From Pelagicoccus sp. SDUM812005 (GTDB lineage Bacteria; Verrucomicrobiota; Verrucomicrobiia; Opitutales; Opitutaceae): 64,000 bases of DNA. The position numbers and the translations under genes are program-made. This document shows, one piece after another, positions 46,194 through 56,800 of this stretch (position 1 is its first letter; every line of letters begins with the position of its first letter). The notes below the pieces were generated by a model. That model saw only the letters and a program-made list of their open reading frames with translations. It made no database searches and was not told where the DNA came from. The DNA lies in assembly GCF_031127875.1 (NCBI RefSeq), contig NZ_JARXIA010000005.1, forward strand, positions 124,001 to 188,000, given 5' to 3'.

Positions 46194-47579
46194 TCAAAAC
46201 TCCGCATGGCCCGGCACGCGTGGATACGGGATCACGTCGCGAATGTTCCCGACGCCCGTGATGAACATCAGCAGCCGCTCGAATCCGAGGCCGAAGCCGG
46301 CATGCGGTACGCTGCCGTAGCGGCGCAGATCCACGTACCACCAGTAGTCTTCCTCGGAAATGCCATGGGCCTTCATGTTCTCCAGCAGCAGCTCCAGGCG
46401 TTCCTCGCGCTGGCTACCGCCCACGATTTCGCCGATCCCCGGCACCAGCACGTCCATGGCCGCCACCGTCTTGCCGTCGTCATTAGCCCTCATGTAGAAG
46501 GGCTTCAGGTTCTTAGGATAATCGTACACCGTGACCGGGCTCTTGAAATGCTCCTCCGTCAAATAGCGCTCGTGCTCCGACTGCAGGTTCACGCCCCACT
46601 CGACCCGATTGTCGAACGTCTTGCCCGACGCCAAAAGAATCTCCACCGCCTCGGTATACGTAACCCGCTGGAAGGGACGCGAGAGCACGAACTCGAGACG
46701 CTGCTTCAGCTCCTTGTCCACGAAGTTGAAAAACAACGACAAGTCCTCCGCGCAGGTCTCCATGACCTCCGCGATGACCGACTTCACGAAGTCTTCCGCC
46801 AAGTCCATATCCGCCGCGAGATCGCAAAACGCCATCTCCGGCTCGATCATCCAAAACTCGCTGGCATGGCGGCTCGTATGGGAATTTTCAGCACGAAAGG
46901 TCGGACCGAAGGTGTAGATGTTCCCCAGGGCCGTTGCATAAGTCTCGCCTTCCAGCTGTCCGCTCACCGTCAAGTAAGCGGCTCGACCGAAGAAGTCCTC
47001 CTTGAAGTCTACCTCCCCGTCCTCGGTGAGCGGAGGCGATTTCGGGTCCAAGGTAGAAACGCGAAACAATTCCCCCGCCCCCTCGCAGTCGCTAGCAGTT
47101 ACGATCGGCGTGTGCACGTAAAAGAACTGGCGATCGTTGAAGAAGCGATGGATCGCGAAAGCCAGCTTGCTCCGGATTCTGAATACAGCGCCAAAAAGGT
47201 TGGTACGCGGGCGCAAGTGGGCGATCTCTCGCAAGTATTCGTTGGAGTGACGCTTCTTTTGCAGCGGAAAACTCTCGTCCGCGCCGCCGACCAGTTCCAG
47301 CGATTCCGCTTGGATCTCCCACATCTGCCCCTTGCCCTGCGAGCGTACGAGACGCCCTTTCACCGAAACCGATGCCCCGGTGGTAACGCCCTTCGAGTCC
47401 GCGTAGCCCTCCGCGTCTTCATTGACGACCACCTGCATGGACTTGAGGCAGGAACCGTCGTTCACCTCCAAAAAGAAGAAGGTCTTCGAATCGCGACGAG
47501 TACGGACCCAGCCCTGCAAGAGGACCTCGTTCCGCTCCCCCTCGCTCCTCATCAAATCGGCAATCAACAATCGCTTCAT
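46194..47579 (-). CDS. asnS: asparaginyl-tRNA synthetase
   Basis: A 461-residue class IIb synthetase. The N-terminal OB-fold anticodon-binding domain (about 15-100) contains [21 protein letters not shown]. Motif 2 is the [24 protein letters not shown] block near residues 229-252, and motif 3 is [27 protein letters not shown] near 425-452. The ending matches AsnRS rather than AspRS, which has a long insertion. Length is normal. It heads the operon with psd and is divergent from the giant glycoside hydrolase gene. Confidence 0.96.
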   Translation of the reverse strand: MKRLLIADLMRSEGERNEVLLQGWVRTRRDSKTFFFLEVNDGSCLKSMQVVVNEDAEGYADSKGVTTGASVSVKGRLVRSQGKGQMWEIQAESLELVGGADESFPLQKKRHSNEYLREIAHLRPRTNLFGAVFRIRSKLAFAIHRFFNDRQFFYVHTPIVTASDCEGAGELFRVSTLDPKSPPLTEDGEVDFKEDFFGRAAYLTVSGQLEGETYATALGNIYTFGPTFRAENSHTSRHASEFWMIEPEMAFCDLAADMDLAEDFVKSVIAEVMETCAEDLSLFFNFVDKELKQRLEFVLSRPFQRVTYTEAVEILLASGKTFDNRVEWGVNLQSEHERYLTEEHFKSPVTVYDYPKNLKPFYMRANDDGKTVAAMDVLVPGIGEIVGGSQREERLELLLENMKAHGISEEDYWWYVDLRRYGSVPHAGFGLGFERLLMFITGVGNIRDVIPYPRVPGHAEF

Positions 47580-47858
47580 AAGGCCCCAAGCGAACCGAAT
47601 TTCCCCGCAGATGCAAGACCCGTAGCGCGGAGCTTCCCCGACCGAGGAAGCCTAGACTAAAGAGCACGCCCGAGTGACTCAACGCTTTCGAAACATACCT
47701 GTTTCCCAGCAAGCCTCAATCAGGCTATTCGATCTCTCCCTAAGGCAAAAACCTAGTGCAATGCAGGGAGGGCAAACGGCTTCTCGACTTGTGTCAGTAC
47801 CAACTCATGCGTTTCCTTACACTGATTTAGCCTTTTTTTACTCATTTTCCCTAACTCG

Positions 47859-50800
47859 ATGCCTCTCTCCTCACTGCCATCGCGCGTTACCCATGCCTTA
47901 TCGCTGACAGCCGTCAGCTCACTCGCGCTGACGCACACCGAAGCCTCACTCACTTTCGATTCCGATTCCAACCCAAGGTTATACGACGAGATAAAATTCG
48001 CGGAAAACTTCGAGGGTGAAATCGAAACAAACAAGGACTTCACCGACGGCAGCTTGACCAATGAGAGTCCCCTCATAGGCGAAACCTCCCTCAAGTTGGA
48101 AGACGCTCAGTACTTCAATTCTCCTTCCCTCACTGGCAATAAAACCTACCTCCTCCAATTCACCTACCAATTTGTCACCTCCAACACCGAAGGAATTCCC
48201 TTCAAAGTAGCTGGAAACTGGGAAGAAGCAGGTTCCCAAAAATCATACGATCTGCCTTATATCGATATAGCCTCCTCGCCGAGCAAAGGTTCGATTCGAT
48301 ACTTCCTCCAGTTCGGCAATGTCGAAAACGCGCACTTCTCCATCACTTCGACTTCTGACGTAAGCCTCACCATCGACGAGATCTACCTTTTCGAACGAAC
48401 CATAACGCATAGCGCAAACGAGTTAAGGTATCCGCGACACCAATTTCCCCGTCTCGCCAAGCAGCTCGCAAGCACCGCCCCCAGCTACGCCAATACCCAT
48501 GGCAAAACATTGGAGCAAAGCATCGAGGAACTTTCCCGGTTCGACTTGCTGGCTGGATTCGACGGAGACCAAACACAAGGAATCGAGTGGATCCAGTCTA
48601 TCAAGGAACAGAACACGCAAATACAACTTCTTCCGGCAATCGACCTATCAAAAGCCGACCTCTCATTAAGCGCCTCGGGCGGCGCTCCTGCGAACGGACT
48701 CCTCTCCTCAAAAATATCCAACGACTGGATACTCGTCGACGCAAGCGGAACACCTATCGTCCATAGACATGCCCCTTCCCATACTTACCTGAATATTGGA
48801 TCGGATGCAGCAAGCGCCTGGGGTGATGTACTCGGCACCCACGTAAAGGATAACATTTTCAAAGGAGACCTCTTCGATGGACTCATTCTAAATTCAGCAA
48901 ACGTCCTACCAAATCACCTAGACTTCACTACTTTCGACAATCAAACAGAAACCGCCCTTCCCGACCTCGATCGAGACGGAACCAGCGACTCCGCTGTAGC
49001 CGCGATGCAAGCTTGGCATAGCGGATTGAATGCGACCCTTCAAAGCGCGCAAAAACATCTGCCATCGAACATACAACTCGTAGACCATCCAGATTCACTC
49101 GCCCAAGCAGATGCTCGTTCCACCGAACGTCATAGCCTCATATTCAACGGATCTCCCTTCAAGATTGCAACGGGAACGACGTGGGACACCTCCTCAGACG
49201 CGAATTTCCAAGCTTTACGACGATCCTGGAACCTAGCGCAGGAAAACAGCCAAGCGCCTCGCAGCCCGACCATCTCCTTCAATGGCTCAGGGCTGGGAAC
49301 ACCCAATGGCCAAGTTACTCCACTTGGCAACCTCGATAGGCTCCCTACACCCAGTGCCCAAGATCTCCGACGCGTCCGCTTCGGACTCGCGTCAGCCCTC
49401 TTGCACGACGCCTACTTTTCCTACGATTGGGTCGACGCCAGCTCGCCAATCGCCTGGTTCGACGAATACGCAGTAGCCAAGGACGGAGTCGCTACACTCT
49501 CTCGATTCGGTCAGGATTACCTCGGGCAACCAATCACCGACACACAATCAATCAACCTTACCGATTCCCATCCAGCTCCCATATCAATCGACTTGACTGA
49601 CGCCACCACACTCGAGCTCGATGCCCAACTTCTGGATGACCCACGTCGATCTCTCGACAATCAGCCGACCATTGCCGTCGAACTCAACTCGGACGCAGCA
49701 CCGAAAGAATTTCTCCGCTACCAACTCGATTCCAATCAAGTCCAAGGCGGCAAAGCCTACCGAATCAGCTTCGACTACCGTGTTGAACAGTCCTCTCCTG
49801 AAACGCTAGCACCACTGCTAAGCCTAGGGTTTTCCGACCATGCCTACCAGCTCGAAATCCCCGTATACCAATCCCACGCCGCCGAAAGCGACCATCAATC
49901 GATCGAAGCTCTTTTCCTCATTCCCGATTCCGCAGAATTTCCAAAGCTCATCGGAAAAATCCAACAAGCATCAACCATACTTGTAGCCAATATCCAAATA
50001 CAGGAATCCGGAGCTCAAATTATTCGCCGTGATTTCGAAAACGGCTTCGTATTGCTCAATCCAGGTCCCTTGGAAGCGAGCCTTTCTCAAACGCAAACTC
50101 TCGGATCTCTGAATCGCCAACAACCGCGGCGTATACAAGGAACACAAGCTCCAGAAACCAACAGCGGCGAGGTCCTAAACTCCGGAATAGATATCCCCGC
50201 CGGTGATGCCATAATCCTTCTCGCCAATAGAATAGCAGCAACTCGCGTTTCCTTGCCTCCTAACGGCTTCGCTGTTGTCCCCTCAGGGCCGTCAGCCGAT
50301 AGCGCCACGTTTATCCACCAACTGGAACTTCAAGCAAATATTCAGCTGCTCGCCCTTGAATACGGGCTGGCCGACGGAGAGCTTACCGAATTCGCCTACT
50401 TCCACCCTAAACAGGCTATAACCTTAAGAGGACTCGCCCCGAATACAGCTTACCAAGCGAGATTGCGCACCATCGACGTTTCCGGATACGAAAGTCCAGC
50501 AAGCTCCACAGTTCGTTTCGTCACCGGCGAGCAAGCTTCTCCGCTTCCCTCTATCTTATCCGTCAACACGCTCACCCCAAAACGCGGTGAAGCAATTCTC
50601 TTGCATCACAGCGGACTCGAAATCGAAGAACCGCAGACCTACTCCTACCCATTCCCCTACTCCCACGGCGAAATCTCCGTTCGGATCAATGGTCAAGCCG
50701 CCCCCATCCTCGCAGTAGACACCGACACACTTAGCATAGTCGTCCCCGAATCCCTAACTCCTGGCGAACTTGCAACGCTGCGTATTTTCAAGTCAACTAC

Positions 50801-53800
50801 AGCAGGACCCTCCGCACGACTCGCGATCCAAGACCCCAACGAACAGAAACCAGATACCCTCACCTCAATCCAAATCCAAGAAGTTGGAGCTCTGTTCAAT
50901 TTCGCCAATAGCGCTTCTATCCAAGTCGACATAGTCGAATCAGGTGTCGTACGTATTCGCCAATTCGCAGCAGGCACCTCCTCCCCGTCCGATTCCGGCA
51001 CCGTTCAAACAGCAACCCTACAGTCCCCTACGGTCACAATCCACGACGAGCCGAACCACATCACGCTCGACTCCGAGAACATTCGGGTCCACGTAACGAA
51101 ATCGCCCTTCTCCATACAAACCTATGACGCGAACGGCAGCCTCCTCACAGATGACACGGAACTCGGATTTCTTTGGCGAACAGATCAATCCCTTGTATCC
51201 ACTCGCCTGAGCGCCCCGGAAGGGCGCCACTACTTCGGACTCGGCCTTCGAGGCGGTCCCTTGGATCGTCGCGGAGAACGTATCATCCTTCAAAATCGAG
51301 ATTTCGCCGGGTACGAGGAATTCGACGGACCGCTCTACTCCAGCACTCCTTTCTATTTGGCCGCAACCGATCGAACCTTCCATGGCGTATTCGTTGATGC
51401 TCCCGCTCATTCCTATATCGACCTAGACGCAAACCGAACAGGCGCAGTCGAATTCGGCAGCAAACAACCCAGTCTCGATTACTACGTACTCGCGGGGCCG
51501 CTTCCCTCCTCGGTGATGAAATCCTACCACACTCTCACCGGATCCGCTCCACTCCCACCCCTATGGTCGCTCGGATTTCACCAATCCCGATACGGCTACT
51601 ACTCCTGGGATATCGTCGAAAACGTAGCCAACACCTTTCGATCGCAGGAGATACCAGCCGACGCCATTTATCTCGATATCGATTGGATGCAAAACTACGA
51701 ACCCTTCCAATGGAACCAAACCTACTTCAATAGCCCCAAGCTCCACCTAGACGCGCTTCGCGACCAAGGATTCAGGATCGTCAATATCGTAGACCCCTTC
51801 GTCCCCCAAGACATGCCCACCTGGCAACACCTCGCGAACCTAAACGGTCTGGTCGAAAACGAATCCGGCTCGCCTTACCAAAGCGAAATTTTCCTGGGCA
51901 AGGTCGGCTGGATGGACTTCTTCAAAGAAGATACCGCCACTTGGTACCGCAACGGAGTCAAAAGCTTGTTAGACGCATCCGTATCCGGAATCTGGAACGA
52001 TCTCAACGAACCGGCAGACAACTTCCTCGTCGGGGCCCGCTTCGGAGACGGCGAAAACCAGCTAGACGAATCCCAGGCCCGCAACCTCTTCGCGCTTACT
52101 GAACTCGCTCAAACCCAACAAGCCATGCTCGAGGCGCGGCCGAACGAACGGCCTTTCATCCTAACCCGAGCTGGTTATCCTGGGTTCCATCGCTACGCAG
52201 CCTCCTGGAGCGGCGACACGTCCAGCTCGTTTGACGCCTTACGCGTTTCCATCCAAACGAGCCTCCACATGTCGCTAAGCGGCTCCCCTCAATTCGGACA
52301 CGACGTCGGCGGATTCCTTGGATCTCCTAATTCCGAACTCTTTCTCCGCTGGCTCCACTTCGCGAGCTATACACCTTTTTTCCGTAATCATGCCCACCGC
52401 ATCACCGAGCTCCGAGAACCTTGGCAATTCGACGACGAAACAACCGCCACCGCCCGATCTATAATTGAACAACGCTACCGGCTGCTACCCTACTGGTATT
52501 CGCTATTCCATCAAGCGCAGCAAAATAGCGCCGCGACCCTCGGGCCTACCTTCGAGCGCTTTCCCTACGATTCCAAAACCTTTAGCCAAAGCACGGAGTT
52601 CATGGTCGGCCCCTACCTTCTCGTGGCCCCAATTTACGAGGCCGGCGCCACCGAACGCTCCCTCTACCTCCCCAGCGGCTACGCCTGGTACGACCGCCGC
52701 ACCAACCAACGGTTCCAGGGCGGCCAAACCATCACCGTCAGCGCCCCCATTGGCCAACTCCCAGTCTTCGCGCGCGCCGACGCGATCATCCCCAGCGGCC
52801 CAGTTCGCCAACACTCCGGGCAATCGCTCGAGAGCGAAAGCCTCACGATCGACATTTACCCAGACGACGGAAGCTCATTCACGCTATACGAAGACGACGG
52901 AATCAGCTTCGACTATAAAGCGGGCGAATACCTAACAACGAAAGTATCAAGCCAAACCGAAGACCTGAGGCGCCACATCCACTTCCAATACGAGGGAGAA
53001 TGGGAACCGCAGGAGCGCTCCATTTGGCTGAACTTGCACGATTCTTCCTCCGATATCGAACTAGCATTGGTCGACGGAAAGCTGTACCATTCTAGCGGCA
53101 GTATCCAGAAGCTCGCTACCGTGCCCATTGGCTGGTACCGATCTGAAGAGACCAACATCACAACCCTCCGCATTCCCCAAGGGACGGATTCCGTCACCTT
53201 GCTCTATTCGAAACAGATACCCGATACCCTCGCCCAACTCGTTTTCGAAGACAAAGACGGAGACTTACAAGGCGACCCGAACGCCCCCTATATCGTATTT
53301 TCGAACGACCCAATCTTCGGCCTCGTCGGAAATGCTACCGACCTCGACGACAACGACTACAGCCTTAGAAGCCCGCATCGCCAAAGAAACGGACGCAGCA
53401 TAAGCGCTCCCATCCCGCTCGAGACCGGAAACACAGAAGCGCTTTTGAAGTTCGCCCGAGATATCGGAGTTGACGCCCTATCCTTCCAGTTGGACTGGCA
53501 AGAAATCGACAACCCGGACTCGCCACACTCCCTTGCCGCCTTGGCCAACGCGCTTGCCAAAATCCCCGACAATTGGTCGCTCGACCTCAGCTTTGGCCCT
53601 ATCCTAGAAGGACAGCGTAACGTGCCGTCGGAATTCGCCGAAACGCCCTTTGACAACCAAGCTCTAGCAATCAGCTACGCTGACCGACTCGAGCAAATTC
53701 AGGCCACCCTAGACGGTCGCCCTCTTCGACACCTCACCATCGGAGAACTAGTCCTACAACCCGAACTGGCGGACTCGCTACCAGCTTTCCATTCATTCAT

Positions 53801-56800
53801 CGACCAAGCGAGCAGCGACGCCCAAGCACTCTTCCTCCCTTCCCCTAGCATAGGAGTTAGCGTCTACCTCGAAAACGCAGCCGCCATAGAAAACGCGAGC
53901 GAGGTAGACCTTCTCTCTCAGAATGTCGACTGGATAGCCATCAATTACCTCCCTTGGCCTAACGAACAGAGCATCACCCTCAGCTCGACCCTCTGGCGTC
54001 AACAAATGGAAACCTTCCTCGACGCTTACCCAAGCACGCTTTTTCACCTCGGACCGATCGCGTATCCATCCTCTTCCGGCACCTACAGCTCAAACCTCAA
54101 GCAATCCTACTTTATCAGCGACCTATTCTCCCTCTGGGATAAATACTCCGACCAAATTCCGCACCTCCGCCTATCCGATTTAATTGATCGCAATCCAGCC
54201 GAGGCAAAAATTTTCGCCGAAAAAAGCGCCAAATACCACGGCTCCGACTTCCTCTTGAGCCAACGCGAATCCCTTGCCGCTTCTACAGGCCTCCTCGGTA
54301 CCTACCTCGACCCCAAACCAGCTTACGCAACCTTCCGCAACGCAACCTTCGAACGCGGATGGGACGTCCTTCCAGAAGTCTCGCGACGCAGTATCCAACT
54401 TGGACTCACCACAGATCCCTACGACTTGAACCCCGGCGACGAGGACCCCACTCAGCCATTCATCGACTCAGTCCTAGACGATATTTTCGAAATGGCAGAA
54501 AGCCACGCCGACCTGCTCGAATTCCATTTCGATAAAGGTGTACCTTGGATCGAGGCGCTCTCGGACGATTTCTCCAGCGAACAGCTACCCTACAGCCAAA
54601 ACGTTCGCAGCCATTGGGAAAGCCTTCGATCTCGCGACACCGGCTCCAAAAACATAATGGTATCCATCAACGCATTAGGCCTCCCACGAAAACATCCGGC
54701 AGCATACTGGGGCTACGGAGAAGGCTTCTATCAGGACGACAACGGCAACCGCGTCGCGAACGGAATTTTCCAAGACTACAACCAACGCATCCCGCCCGGC
54801 CTCTGGAAAAACCGAAAGATCAATCACGAATCCACCAAGCGAGCCTTCCTCAACTACGCCAAGCGAAGCATCGACTACTTCCAACCCGAATACCTCAACC
54901 TAGCGGTAGAAGCCAATGAAGCGATCGAAGGGGGAACCACCTTTTTCAACCAGTACCTAGAGCTTCACTCCTACGTCTACGAAGCTCTTAAATCGGACCC
55001 GCGCTACGCAGACGTTAAGATAGTAACCTCCTTCAGCGCCGAATACTTCATGCGCGACGAACGAGGCATTCCCTACCTCGTCTCCGCAATCAAGGACCCA
55101 AACCTAGTAAACACGCACTACGGCATGCTCCATGCTTTACTGCCCTATACCGACATCGTCGGGCTTTCCCTGCATCCAATAAAGATGCGCTTTCCAAACG
55201 AAAGCCTCCCCATGGAATCCTTCCGAAGACTATTCGCCGAATTGCGTCAAGTTACGCACCAGCCACTCGCCATCACCGAGACTGGCTATCCCGCAGACTC
55301 CTTCAAGATCGGAACCCTCGAATACGAATCCAGCCAAGAGAAACAGGCGAAGTACATGAAGATGCTCTTCGCTCTCGCAGAAGAAGCAGGGGGCTTCGAA
55401 TTCATTCTCAACTACGGGATAAAAGACTTCACCCCACGCCTCGACAAGCTGAGGCTTCGAGCGCAAGAAACTCCGCCCTTCACCTCTCCAGCCCTAACCG
55501 AATTCTTCAAAATATTCGAAAGCATTGGTTTGTATGAAGAAAACGGTGACAGCCGACCTGCTACCAGTATCTGGACCCACTATCGTGATCTGCCTCGAAT
55601 CGAAGCGCAGATCCCCGAACGGATACTCGAACTCTCTAGCCCCAACCAAAACTTGCAAGCTCGCTTCGGTATCGACAGCGCCAATAACCTGTACCTCTCC
55701 CTAAACCACGGAAACGTTCAAGTGCTTGGAAAATCCGAACTCGGCATTGAGATTGGCGAGCACAAACTCGGAGCCGGGCTGCTCCGCCTCACCCTGCAGG
55801 ACTTAGGTACAGTCGACGCTTCCTACAGAACAGTGGCCAACGGCCCGCTCCTGCGTAGCCACTACCGAAGCTATACTATCAAAGCCTACAGCATCGACTT
55901 CGACGCTCCAACCCTTGCACTGGAGATCCGCCTCTTCGACGACGGACTCGCATACCGCTACCAAATCCCCAACCTCGAAGGAAGCCAGCGAATAAAGGGC
56001 GAATCGTCTTCATGGAATTTCCCCCAAGACACGACTCTCTGGTTTCAAAACAGCACCAGCAACTACGAAGGCCAATTTCGCTCACTTAAGATTGGTTTGC
56101 TAAACGAAGATATTGGCGGACAGGCCCTCGCCCAGCTCCCAGAATCAAGCCACTACCTATTCGTATCCGAAGCCTCACTACGCGAATACAGCGGTATGAC
56201 CCTAAGAGCAAGCTTCACGAATACCGCCCTCAGGGCCAGTTTCCTGGACGATACGCAGTGGGCAATCCCAGCGTCCAGACTCAGTCCTTGGCGCTACACC
56301 GTAGTCGCCCCTGATCTAGACACGTTAGTAAATTCGGCGCTCTCCACCCACCTCAACGAACCGCCAGCGGCAGAGTTCTTTCCTAACGGGGCCAGCGAGA
56401 AATGGATACGCCCCGGCAAAGCGCTCTGGTCTTGGTGGAGCGATCAAGATTCAGGCGGTGACTTCCACCGTCAGCTTGAATTCGTGGACTGGGCAGCCGC
56501 GAGAGGAATGGACTACGTCGTTATCGACATCCACTGGGAAAGCGGGTTCGCGACCGAGAATAAGGACGCGTTCCAACGACTCGCCGAACTCGTCGACTAT
56601 GCCCGGTCCGACTACCGGCAGATCGGCATTTGGATTTGGAAGGACCTTTCCGAAGTCCGAGATCCGATCACGCGCGAATCCTTCTTAGACCAAGCTCAAG
56701 CTGCTGGCGTCGTTGGCATCAAGTTCGACCTTATCTATGGCGACGATAGCGAATCGCTCGCTAACGTAATCCTTCACGAAGAGCTCCTAAAAGCCTGCGC

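Noticed and set aside
47831-47850. Possible fourth XylR-type element before the giant glycoside hydrolase gene (TTTTTTTACTCA)
   Set aside because: Only the T-run and ACTCA resemble copy C. The TTAATT half, the ACAT end and the spaced -10 are missing, and T-runs match by chance.
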